This document shows, in pieces, positions 1-6,064 of a stretch of DNA of 7,457 bases (positions within the stretch are counted from its first letter, which is position 1; each line of letters begins with the position of its first letter). Where the stretch lies: assembly GCA_018644785.1 (NCBI GenBank), contig JABGPV010000246.1, positions 1-7,457 of the forward strand, in the 5' to 3' direction. The position numbers and the translations under genes are program-made. The notes under the pieces were generated by a model, which did no database searches, was not told the DNA's origin, and saw only the letters and a list, made by a program, of their open reading frames with translations. This stretch comes from Deltaproteobacteria bacterium. Lineage in GTDB: Bacteria > Desulfobacterota > DSM-4660 > Desulfatiglandales > Desulfatiglandaceae.

Positions 1-166
1 CAAATTCGCCGTTATCCTTAAAGCCCTGCAGTGTTTCTGCCAGGATATAGTTGGAGATATAAACCTCTTCCTCCGCCTCCAGGAGTTCCCGAAGGCATAC
101 TCGTGGAACGCTTGAAACGCCGTTGAAGAAATCGATCCACACAGATGTATCAACCAATATCTTCAA
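1..166 (-). CDS. vapC: PIN-domain toxin, VapC family (partial, C-terminus off the left edge)
   Basis: This is the N-terminal 55 residues of a type II toxin, expected to be a Mg2+-dependent endoribonuclease that cleaves RNA when not held by its antitoxin. The visible protein begins LKILVDTSVWIDFFNG (first residue fMet in the cell), the classic PIN opening with the first acidic metal ligand at Asp6. The second PIN signature, YILAETLQGF, places the conserved Glu at 44. The distal acidic residues lie outside the window. I chose the TTG at 166 because GGGAG sits 7 nt upstream and the PIN motif needs this frame; no ATG fits. The gene overlaps the end of vapB by 17 nt, which implies coupled translation, typical of vapBC. 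Family assignment is confident; the RNA target cannot be read from sequence. Confidence 0.88.
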   Translation of the reverse strand, partial: MKILVDTSVWIDFFNGVSSVPRVCLRELLEAEEEVYISNYILAETLQGFKDNGEF

Positions 167-359
167 AGCGGTTCTCCCTCATTTCTTTCAGATTTCCCTC
201 CCAGTGCAGCTTTCCCTCAAGCGCTAAAATGGCCTTTCTCTTCTTGCGGTTTACCAGCTCTTTCAGCGCGTAGTTCACCAGTTCTCGCTTGGTCTTCAGA
301 CCGGTGTATGTCAAACCTTCCTCAATCAAGTTGTCATCAATGACGACATTTGTGCGCAT
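150..359 (-). CDS. vapB: Type II antitoxin, VapB family (ribbon-helix-helix type)
   Basis: This 69-residue protein is the likely antitoxin for the PIN toxin downstream. Residues 1-36 (MRTNVVIDDNLIEEGL, then KTKRELVNYALKELV) fit a short beta strand plus two helices, as in ribbon-helix-helix DNA-binding antitoxins. The C-terminal part, with GKLHWEGNLKEMRENR at about 49-64, matches the toxin-wrapping tail of the DUF2191/VapB group. The start at 359 is preferred over an in-frame ATG at 380 because AGGGAGGG lies a few bases before 359 and falls inside the longer reading. A TTGACA-containing promoter is just upstream. VapB-VapC complexes commonly repress their own promoter; that is family knowledge, and no clear operator is visible here. 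Confidence 0.87.
   Translation of the reverse strand: MRTNVVIDDNLIEEGLTYTGLKTKRELVNYALKELVNRKKRKAILALEGKLHWEGNLKEMRENRFEDIG
174..178 (-). promoter_or_regulatory. Ribosome binding site of vapC, inside vapB
   Basis: GGGAG on the minus strand lies 7 nt before the TTG at 166. It fixes the non-ATG toxin start and sits within the last codons of vapB. Confidence 0.7.
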
Positions 360-381
360 GAACAAGCCCTCCCTATACACT

Positions 382-410
382 TAGATACGCTGTTGTTATG
401 TGCATGTCAA
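382..410 (-). promoter_or_regulatory. Probable sigma-70 promoter of vapBC
   Basis: On the minus strand there is a perfect -35 TTGACA (410-405), a 17-nt spacer and a weaker -10 TATCTA (387-382), about 23 nt before the vapB start. A short inverted repeat, GGGGA-AA-TCCCC (419-430), lies just upstream of the -35. Confidence 0.55.
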
Positions 411-618
411 GCCTTTGCGGGGAAATCCCCATGTTCAGATTATGATTTCTAAAATAAGTAGGAATCCCGGAATTCTGCTGCTACCCTGGCCGCTTTCCCG
501 GGTGTTATGAGGCTCATCATTCGCTTATTTCGATAGGGTGAGCTTTCACCAGGCCCATTAGAAACAATAAAGGTGTACCATGGGTGTACCAAACAGGGAG
601 AAATGCATCAACAGACAT
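411..618. other. Non-coding stretch between vapB and tRNA-Leu
   Basis: I see no credible gene here on either strand. It contains the small palindrome at 419-430, a weak hairpin GGTGA-GCTT-TCACC at 537-550, and the tandem repeats at 572-591 listed separately. Given its position off the tRNA 3' end it may be degraded mobile-element DNA; that is inference. Confidence 0.5.
572..591. repeat. Two tandem GGTGTACCA repeats near the tRNA 3' end
   Basis: Two identical 9-bp copies of GGTGTACCA, at 572-580 and 583-591, are spaced 11 bp start to start, about one helical turn, and lie 72-91 bp beyond the CCA end of tRNA-Leu. Tandem repeats of this size and place resemble the arm-type binding sites of tyrosine integrases that target tRNA genes. 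No integrase is present, so the element, if real, is a remnant or continues to the left. Confidence 0.45.
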
Positions 619-653
619 AAAAAGGGGCCATGGCTGGAACGCCATAACCCCTT
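619..653 (-). terminator. Intrinsic terminator of tRNA-Leu
   Basis: Read on the minus strand, AAGGGG (653-648) pairs with CCCCTT (627-622), and ATGGC (645-641) pairs with GCCAT (634-630) across a 2x2 internal loop, with a six-base loop. A run of T follows. It begins 10 nt after the tRNA 3' end, as expected for a stand-alone tRNA. Confidence 0.8.
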
Positions 654-662
654 AATTTCATG

Positions 663-750
663 TGGTGCCTAGGACGAGAATCGAACTCGTACAGGGACAA
701 GCCCCGAGGGATTTTAAGTCCCTTGCGTCTACCAATTCCGCCACCCAGGC
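663..750 (-). tRNA. tRNA-Leu (anticodon UAA)
   Basis: The 88-nt cloverleaf is complete on the minus strand. The acceptor arm GCCTGGG pairs with CCTAGGC with one G-U pair. The anticodon stem is AGGGA/TCCCT with loop CTTAAAA, giving anticodon UAA. The T arm is ACGAG-TTCGATT-CTCGT. The long variable arm between the anticodon and T arms is the class II form expected for leucine. The 3' CCA is encoded. The gene has its own promoter and terminator and decodes UUA/UUG. Its 3' end points toward the vapBC side, where an integrating element would lie. Confidence 0.97.
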
Positions 751-762
751 GAGGATGATATT

Positions 763-789
763 CTTATATTTCGCCTCACTTGCTGTCAA
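763..789 (-). promoter_or_regulatory. Promoter of tRNA-Leu
   Basis: The minus strand has a perfect -35 TTGACA (789-784) and a five-of-six -10 TATAAG (768-763), ending 12 nt before the tRNA 5' end. The 15-nt spacer is shorter than ideal, but the position suits a tRNA promoter with a very short 5' leader. Confidence 0.6.
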
Positions 790-815
790 GCTCTTATTGA
801 TCGCCAAATAAGCCC

Positions 816-844
816 TTGTTCTGAATTTACACTTCGGATATGGT
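816..844 (+). promoter_or_regulatory. Possible promoter of the arginase-family gene
   Basis: TTGTTC (816-821), a 17-nt spacer and TATGGT (839-844) precede the gene by about 60 nt. Both hexamers match consensus only in part. Confidence 0.3.
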
Positions 845-903
845 ATGCCCCCGTAGGCGTCATGGCGAAAAAGGCCCTTAAAACAGCACAATGGTAGAAG
901 AAT

Positions 904-1980
904 ATGCATGATCAAAAAATTGTTTTTTTTGGCTGTCCCCTGGACAGTGATGAAAGGGATGAGTCGGTCCAGGAAAAACTGACCGCCATGTCTCACGGAC
1001 CAAAGGAGGATGACCCTTACGCTTATGTCATGGGGTTTATCCGAAATGAAATAGACCAGGGCCTGTGGGAGGAAATCGGGTCTCTGGAGGTGCCGGAGTG
1101 GCTTCGTCCCATTCCCCCCGCCGGGGAAAAGGGAAATATCAATGTGGAGCGCTTTGTCTCGTTTATCGATCATGACGGGTGCCGAACTTTTGCGGAAATG
1201 ATCGGAGAGCATGTGATTGAAAAAGTGTACCCTCAGGTTCCCTGCATGCTGACTGTGGACCATTCCTTGACCGGCGGGGTATTTAACAAACTGACAACGC
1301 TTGTCTCCCCTGAAAAAGTGAGCCTGGTGGTCTTGGACAGCCACACCGATGCGCTCACCGCGCCCCTGTTATCGGATGCCATTGGCTATGATATGGATAA
1401 CAACCCGGATTCCCTTTATGATGAAAACGATCCCTATTTAAAAAACCGGCCGGAATCGTACAATGCCTCATCCTTCCTTTACCATCTCCTGGCGGAAGGG
1501 ACTGTCCAGCCGAAAAATCTCTACATCATCGGCATTGGGGATTATCCTCCCAAACACTCATTCAGGATCAAAGACCCGCGCATCAAAAGGTATTCCGGGC
1601 ACTACTCGGGGCTCAAGAAAAGGGGCGTCACCCTGATTACCAAAAAGGAATTGATGAGCAGTCCTTCAAAGGTTCGCAATATCCTCAAGCGGATTGACAC
1701 GCCCCATATGTATGTATCCGTAGACATGGATGTGGGTGCCGGAAATGCGCTTAGCGGGGTGCGATTCACAAACCGTCGGGGCTTGAACGAAAAACAGATC
1801 TATCGAATATCCGAACTGCTTCACGAACGGTTATCCGGCGGCGTGAACCTGATCGGCATGGACCTTACGGAATTCAATCCCAGAGCAATTGATCCATCGT
1901 CCGTCCCCTCCGGTGATAGAACATACAGGATTGCCGCGAACCTGATTCGAAAACTCTGCTTTGGATTGAAAGAGATGTAA
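904..1980 (+). CDS. Divergent arginase/agmatinase (ureohydrolase) superfamily protein
   Basis: This 358-residue protein has the metal-site skeleton of ureohydrolases, Mn-dependent enzymes that hydrolyse guanidino compounds. In order: VDHS with His120 (the usual GGDHS); LDSHTD with Asp145, His147 and Asp149 (the usual DAHxD); and VSVDMDV with Asp274 and Asp276 (the usual SxDxD). GMDLTEFNP carries Glu323, at the place of the glutamate that binds the guanidinium group in arginase. Differences are clear: the usual DP after the second metal motif is absent, and no histidine matches the arginase proton shuttle. It is longer than the usual roughly 300 residues, with about 100 residues before the first metal motif. 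TAG at 895 closes the frame upstream, so 904 is the first ATG; its ribosome site is weak. The fold is well supported; the substrate is unknown. It does not appear to share a promoter with nifU. Confidence 0.8.
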   Translation: MHDQKIVFFGCPLDSDERDESVQEKLTAMSHGPKEDDPYAYVMGFIRNEIDQGLWEEIGSLEVPEWLRPIPPAGEKGNINVERFVSFIDHDGCRTFAEMIGEHVIEKVYPQVPCMLTVDHSLTGGVFNKLTTLVSPEKVSLVVLDSHTDALTAPLLSDAIGYDMDNNPDSLYDENDPYLKNRPESYNASSFLYHLLAEGTVQPKNLYIIGIGDYPPKHSFRIKDPRIKRYSGHYSGLKKRGVTLITKKELMSSPSKVRNILKRIDTPHMYVSVDMDVGAGNALSGVRFTNRRGLNEKQIYRISELLHERLSGGVNLIGMDLTEFNPRAIDPSSVPSGDRTYRIAANLIRKLCFGLKEM

Positions 1981-1997
1981 TCACGACAGTTTCGGTA

Positions 1998-2026
1998 TTG
2001 AGCGGAGAGGCTTTTCATGCTATACT
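1998..2026 (+). promoter_or_regulatory. Promoter of the nifU-nifS-cysE-cysK operon
   Basis: TTGAGC (1998-2003) and TATACT (2021-2026) are separated by exactly 17 nt, a good sigma-70 match. Predicted start is near 2033, giving a leader of about 87 nt. ACTT-N7-AAGT (2024-2038) overlaps the -10 and is a possible repressor half-site pair. Confidence 0.6.
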
Positions 2027-2069
2027 TGAAACATAAGTGGTCATTATCCGATCAGCATATCAAAGGACC

Positions 2070-2097
2070 GCAGCTGGGAAATGACAGCTGTTTTATT
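2070..2097 (+). terminator. Leader hairpin with U-tract upstream of nifU (possible attenuator)
   Basis: GCAGCTG (2070-2076) pairs with CAGCTGT (2085-2091), closed by a G-U pair, with the eight-base loop GGAAATGA, followed directly by TTTATT. It lies after the predicted promoter and before the nifU ribosome site at 2107. It may attenuate the operon, or it may end the upstream arginase-family transcript. Confidence 0.4.
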
Positions 2098-2106
2098 GCT
2101 TAAATC

Positions 2107-2115
2107 AAAGGAGGG
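2107..2115 (+). promoter_or_regulatory. Ribosome binding site of nifU
   Basis: AAAGGAGGG lies 4 nt before the ATG at 2120. It sets the start there rather than at the in-frame ATG 2081, which falls inside the leader hairpin. Confidence 0.85.
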
Positions 2116-2119
2116 ACCC

Positions 2120-2944
2120 ATGTGGGAATACACCGATAAGGTCAAGGAACATTTCATGAATCCAAGGAATGTGGGTGAGGTAGAGGATGCAGAAGGCGTT
2201 GCCGAGGTTGGTTCCATGTCTTGCGGCGATGCCCTTAAGCTCACCTTTAAAACTGATGAGACGGGCAAGATAGCCGATGCAAAATTTAAGACATTCGGAT
2301 GTGCCAGCGCCATTGCCTCTTCTTCGGCCCTCACGGAAATGATCAAGGGCAAAACCATCGAAGAAGCCGAGAAAATCAGCAACGAAGATATCGCAGACTA
2401 CCTCGGCGGGCTTCCCAAGGAAAAAATGCACTGTTCCGTTCTGGGCCAACAGGCGTTGACCGAGGCCATTGCCCATTATAAAGGGGAAGCCATTGAGGAA
2501 AAAGAAGGGGAAGTGGTTTGTGAATGTTTTGGTATTACGGATATGGAAATCGAAACGGCGGTCAGGGAGAACAATCTATCAACCATTGAAGATGTCACCA
2601 ACTACACCAAAGCAGGGGGTGGTTGTGAAAACTGCCATGACGCTATTAAAGATATCATCCGGAAGGTCAGTGGAGAGGAGAAACCCCCAGCTCGGCCGCC
2701 ACTTTCCAATATGCAGAAAATAAAGAAAATCGAAGAAACCATTCAAAACGAAATCAGCCCTTCCCTGAAACAGGATGGTGGCAACATTGAACTGGTGGAC
2801 GTTATCGGCAACCGGGTGCTGGTCAAGATGCAGGGGAGTTGTGCGGTGTGCAAAGCCTCACAGTTGACCCTCAAGAATTTCGTGGAAGTGAAGCTCAAAG
2901 AGATGGTGTGGCCGGACCTGGTGGTGGAGGAGGTGACGTCATGA
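2120..2944 (+). CDS. nifU: Fe-S cluster assembly scaffold NifU (three-domain)
   Basis: This 274-residue cytoplasmic scaffold takes sulfur from NifS and iron to build Fe-S clusters and pass them to target proteins. Residues 1-125 are the IscU-like domain with the three cluster cysteines: Cys35 followed by Gly-Asp (SCGD), Cys61 (GCASAIASSSA) and Cys105 (MHCSVLG). Residues 131-182 are the central [2Fe-2S] domain with CECFG (Cys134, Cys136) and GGGCENC (Cys169, Cys172). Residues 198-272 are the C-terminal NifU domain, with QDGGNIELV and the CAVC pair (Cys241, Cys244). All expected ligands and the full family length are present. Its TGA overlaps the nifS ATG as ATGA, so translation is coupled. No nitrogenase gene is in the window; in anaerobes this protein type commonly serves as the general Fe-S scaffold. 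Confidence 0.97.
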   Translation: MWEYTDKVKEHFMNPRNVGEVEDAEGVAEVGSMSCGDALKLTFKTDETGKIADAKFKTFGCASAIASSSALTEMIKGKTIEEAEKISNEDIADYLGGLPKEKMHCSVLGQQALTEAIAHYKGEAIEEKEGEVVCECFGITDMEIETAVRENNLSTIEDVTNYTKAGGGCENCHDAIKDIIRKVSGEEKPPARPPLSNMQKIKKIEETIQNEISPSLKQDGGNIELVDVIGNRVLVKMQGSCAVCKASQLTLKNFVEVKLKEMVWPDLVVEEVTS

Positions 2945-4134
2945 AAACAATCTATCTCGATAACAATGCCACCACGCAGGTGGCCCCCGAAGTGCTGGAA
3001 GAAATGATGCCCTATTTTCATGAGTTATACGGCAACCCATCAAGCGCCCATACATTTGGCGGGCAGGTGGGCAAAAAGATCCGTGAAGCCCGTGAAAGTG
3101 TTGCCGAATTCCTTGGGGTTGATCCGGAAGAAATCCTATTCACCAGTTGCGGGTCGGAGAGTGACAACGCCGCCATACGGTCCGCTCTGGAGTTGAACCC
3201 CGATAAACGCCATATCGTGACCAGCCGCGTGGAGCATCCGGCCATTAAATCTTTTTGCGAATATCTGGCCGGTAACGGATACCGGGTCACGGAAATTCCA
3301 GTGGATAGCCAAGGAAACCTGGATATGGGGGCTTATGAGGAGAGCCTTACTTCGGATACGGCCATCGCCAGCATCATGTGGGGCAACAACGAAACGGGTG
3401 TTATTTTCCCCGTGGAGGAAGCCGCTGTCCTTGCCAAAGAACGCGGGATCCTGTTTCATTCGGACGGGGTTCAAGTTGCGGGGAAAATTCCCATAAATAT
3501 GAAAAGCAGCAGCATCGATATGTTGTCCCTGTCAGGCCATAAGCTCCATGGTCCCAAAGGCGTGGGAATTCTCTATGTCAAAAAAGGGGTTCCCTTTTCC
3601 CCTTTCATTATCGGTGGTCACCAGGAGATGGGGCGGCGGGGCGGTACGGAGAACACCGCCAGCGTTATGGGCATGGGAAAAGCCTGTCAACTGGCATTGG
3701 CGAACATGGAAGATGAAAATACGCGGGTGAAGGATCTTCGAGACAAATTGGAGCGGGAAATTCTCAACAGGGTTCCCAAGACTCAGGTCAACGGGGGGCA
3801 ATCCGAACGCCTGCCCAATACCAGCAACATCAGTTTTGGATTCATTGAGGGGGAGGCGATTCTGCTTCAAATGGATGGCTACGGTATCTGCGCTTCTTCA
3901 GGTTCCGCCTGCACATCGGGATCCCTGCAGCCTTCCCATGTGCTTCGTGCCATGGGGGTTCCCTTTACCATGGCCCACGGCTCCATCCGTTTCAGCCTGA
4001 GTATTTATAACACGGCGGAAGAGATTGATTTTGTGGTGGAAACCATGCCCCCCATCATTGAAAAACTGAGAAATATGTCTCCCTTCTGGGAGGGAAAAGC
4101 CAAGAGTTGCGGTGCTGATAAGATGCTTTTTTGA
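2941..4134 (+). CDS. nifS: Cysteine desulfurase NifS/IscS family
   Basis: This 397-residue PLP enzyme converts cysteine to alanine and an enzyme-bound persulfide, which it delivers to NifU. It begins MKTIYLDNNATT, the family signature. His99 (VEHP) and Asp175 (HSDGVQ) are the expected PLP contacts. Lys201 in SLSGHKLHGPKG forms the PLP aldimine. Cys324 in SSGSACTSG is the persulfide cysteine, on the short loop of group I desulfurases. GGHQEMGRRGGTEN (225-238) is also typical. The ATG at 2941 overlaps the nifU stop; a longer in-frame ATG at 2839 lies inside nifU and would add residues foreign to the family. NifS and IscS are hard to separate by sequence; the partnership with a three-domain NifU favours the NifS name. 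Confidence 0.97.
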   Translation: MKTIYLDNNATTQVAPEVLEEMMPYFHELYGNPSSAHTFGGQVGKKIREARESVAEFLGVDPEEILFTSCGSESDNAAIRSALELNPDKRHIVTSRVEHPAIKSFCEYLAGNGYRVTEIPVDSQGNLDMGAYEESLTSDTAIASIMWGNNETGVIFPVEEAAVLAKERGILFHSDGVQVAGKIPINMKSSSIDMLSLSGHKLHGPKGVGILYVKKGVPFSPFIIGGHQEMGRRGGTENTASVMGMGKACQLALANMEDENTRVKDLRDKLEREILNRVPKTQVNGGQSERLPNTSNISFGFIEGEAILLQMDGYGICASSGSACTSGSLQPSHVLRAMGVPFTMAHGSIRFSLSIYNTAEEIDFVVETMPPIIEKLRNMSPFWEGKAKSCGADKMLF

Positions 4135-4149
4135 AAAGGTGTAAGGTCT

Positions 4150-5106
4150 GTGGATCCTGAACTGAAAGAAAAACAATGCGACATCGAGATAAAAAACTCC
4201 CGGAAATTCCGGAGTGAAATCCCCGGTATTGTGGATGAACTGGTCATGTCCTGCAGTCGTGAGGACTGTTTCGATCACATCGGATTGGAACCCATCTCTT
4301 CCAGGGAAGCCATTATCGATCTTCTTCATCGGGCTTTTCGCATTCTCTACCCGGGTTATTTCATTCAGAAGCGGGTGGATGAGGTAAATTTAAGCTACTA
4401 TTTCGGCCAGGAAATCACCGAATTTTTTGAGATCCTCTCCCAGCAGATTACCCTGGCTGTTCGTCACGACTGCATTCGCTATGAACAACCCTGCAGCCTC
4501 TGCCAGGAGCGGGGCGAAGAAGCCGCCATCGATTTCGGCAAACAGTTGTCTCAGATCCGAGCCTTGCTGGCCAAAGACATTCGTGCTGCGCGGGAAGGGG
4601 ACCCGGCGGCCGCGAGTTTTGATGAGATCATATTCAGCTATCCGGGGCTTTACGCCATTACGGTCTACCGGATGGCCCACCTGCTCTCTGAACAGGGCAT
4701 TCCCCTGATTCCCCGCATCATGACCGAATACGCCCATAGCCGCACGGGCATCGACATCCATCCTGGCGCCCATATCGGGGAGAGCTTTTTCATTGATCAC
4801 GGCACGGGCGTGGTGGTGGGAGAGACGTCCGAGATCGGCGATCGGGTCCGGCTTTACCAGGGTGTCACTCTGGGAGCCCTGTCCATCCCCAAAGAAGCGG
4901 TACCGCAGCTCACCAGCCGCAAGCGCCATCCGAGCGTTGAAGACGATGTGATCATATACGCCGGCAGCACTATTCTGGGTGGCGACACGGTCATCGGCGC
5001 TCGTTCGGTGATCGGCGGCAATGTATGGCTCACCGAGTCGGTTCCCCCCGACACCCTGGTTTTCGCTAAAAAACCCGAACTGGTTTTTAAGGAACGAAAC
5101 CGCTGA
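4150..5106 (+). CDS. cysE: Serine O-acetyltransferase, EpsC-like long form
   Basis: This 318-residue enzyme transfers acetyl from acetyl-CoA to serine, giving O-acetylserine for cysteine synthesis. The N-terminal helical half leads into KDIRAAREGDPAAASFDEII (142-161), then MTEYAHSRTGIDIHPGAHIG with Asp202 and His204, and FFIDHGTGVVVGETSEIGD with His217. These are the active-site aspartate and histidines, followed by left-handed beta-helix hexapeptide repeats (about 201-300) and the substrate-loop motif RKRHP (257-261). The start is GTG at 4150, 15 nt after the nifS stop, with AAGG about 10 nt upstream. The N-terminal half is cysteine-rich: Cys36, Cys40, Cys108, Cys115 and Cys118, the last three as C-x6-C-x2-C. 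The C-terminal tail is short, so cysteine feedback inhibition, usual in the family, cannot be judged. Confidence 0.94.
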   Translation: MDPELKEKQCDIEIKNSRKFRSEIPGIVDELVMSCSREDCFDHIGLEPISSREAIIDLLHRAFRILYPGYFIQKRVDEVNLSYYFGQEITEFFEILSQQITLAVRHDCIRYEQPCSLCQERGEEAAIDFGKQLSQIRALLAKDIRAAREGDPAAASFDEIIFSYPGLYAITVYRMAHLLSEQGIPLIPRIMTEYAHSRTGIDIHPGAHIGESFFIDHGTGVVVGETSEIGDRVRLYQGVTLGALSIPKEAVPQLTSRKRHPSVEDDVIIYAGSTILGGDTVIGARSVIGGNVWLTESVPPDTLVFAKKPELVFKERNR

Positions 5107-5121
5107 ACTCTCCGAAAGATG

Positions 5122-5128
5122 AAAGGAG
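5122..5128 (+). promoter_or_regulatory. Ribosome binding site of cysK
   Basis: AAAGGAG ends 5 nt before the ATG at 5134. The in-frame ATG at 5119 would place this site inside the coding sequence, so 5134 is the start. Confidence 0.8.
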
Positions 5129-5133
5129 CTGAA

Positions 5134-6057
5134 ATGACAAGAATATTTTCTCATGGTTCCAACACCATCGGATCTACCCCACTGATTCGCCTGGATGCCC
5201 TTGCCCGGGGGGTGTCGGCCACAATTCTTGTGAAACTGGAATTCAGAAACCCGCTCGGCAGCGTCAAAGATCGCATTGCCCTTTCCATGATCGAAGCCGC
5301 CGAGAAGGAAGGGCTGATCAAGGAAGATACGGTGATTGTGGAACCGACCAGCGGCAATACGGGCATTGGGCTGGCGTTTGTCTGCGCTGAAAAAAAATAC
5401 AAGCTGACCCTCACCATGCCGGAGACCATGAGCCTGGAACGACGGAAGCTGTTAACACACCTGGGGGCCGAGCTGGTCCTGACGCCGGGCGGTGAAGGGA
5501 TGAAAGGGGCCATTCAAAAGGCGATGGAAATTATTTCGGATACCCCGAATGCTTATATGCCCGACCAGTTTTCCAATCCGGCCAACCCTGAAATTCACCG
5601 GAAAACCACGGCTGAAGAGATATGGCTGGATACGGAAGGGGCGGTGGATCTGCTGGTGGCAGGCGTCGGGACCGGGGGCACCATTACCGGTGTTTCCGAA
5701 GTGATCAAGGCGCGAAAGCCAGGGTTTAAATCCATCGCCGTTGAGCCTGCCGATTCGCCGATACTCTCAGGCGGAAACCCGGGGCCCCACAAAATTCAGG
5801 GGATCGGGGCGGGATTTGTGCCTCAAGTGCTCAATACGAATATCATTGATGAAATTATCACCGTGACCAATGATCAGGCCTTTGAGACGGCTCGAAATAT
5901 GGCGTCAATGGAAGGGATTCTATGCGGTATTTCGTCAGGCGCAGCCGTATGGGCGGCCCTTACAGCAGCCGAAAAGCCTGAAAATGAAGGCAAAACCATT
6001 GTCGTCATCCTGCCCAGCACGGGAGAGCGGTATCTGAGTACACCGCTGTTTTTATGA
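5134..6057 (+). CDS. cysK: Cysteine synthase (O-acetylserine sulfhydrylase)
   Basis: This 307-residue PLP enzyme of fold type II combines O-acetylserine with sulfide to make cysteine, completing the step begun by CysE. Lys45 in [11 protein letters not shown] forms the PLP aldimine. PTSGNTG (71-77) is the substrate-binding loop, GVGTGGT (177-183) holds the PLP phosphate, and GISSGA (265-270) contacts the pyridine ring. The C-terminus [12 protein letters not shown] (295-306) is the conserved family ending, and length is normal. It follows cysE by 27 nt and is probably cotranscribed with nifU, nifS and cysE. CysE and CysK often form a complex in other bacteria; the sequence does not show whether they do here. 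A cystathionine beta-synthase-like role is unlikely because there is no extra domain. Confidence 0.96.
   Translation: MTRIFSHGSNTIGSTPLIRLDALARGVSATILVKLEFRNPLGSVKDRIALSMIEAAEKEGLIKEDTVIVEPTSGNTGIGLAFVCAEKKYKLTLTMPETMSLERRKLLTHLGAELVLTPGGEGMKGAIQKAMEIISDTPNAYMPDQFSNPANPEIHRKTTAEEIWLDTEGAVDLLVAGVGTGGTITGVSEVIKARKPGFKSIAVEPADSPILSGGNPGPHKIQGIGAGFVPQVLNTNIIDEIITVTNDQAFETARNMASMEGILCGISSGAAVWAALTAAEKPENEGKTIVVILPSTGERYLSTPLFL
6026..6053 (+). terminator. Probable intrinsic terminator inside the cysK 3' end
   Basis: AGCGGT (6026-6031) pairs with ACCGCT (6042-6047), leaving a ten-base loop, followed by G and five T. The stem and U-tract fall within the last ten codons of cysK. Only 7 nt separate cysK from the convergent gene, so there is no room for a terminator outside the coding region. 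Confidence 0.45.
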
Positions 6058-6064
6058 GAGAAAA

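Noticed and set aside
419..430. GGGGA-AA-TCCCC upstream of the vapB promoter
   Set aside because: Only 5-bp arms, outside the promoter core, with no second copy; not enough to call an operator.
658..1344. Long minus-strand open frame (228 codons)
   Set aside because: It runs antisense through the arginase-family gene and across the tRNA-Leu; the protein is low in recognisable motifs and has no ribosome site.
2105..2476. Minus-strand frame opposite nifU
   Set aside because: Shadow of the strongly conserved IscU-like domain.
2839..2940. N-terminal extension of nifS
   Set aside because: It lies inside nifU, and the residues before MKTIYLDNN do not resemble the family.
4390..5154. Long minus-strand open frame (254 codons) opposite cysE
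   Set aside because: It is antisense to a gene with full catalytic motifs, and its composition is that of a shadow frame.
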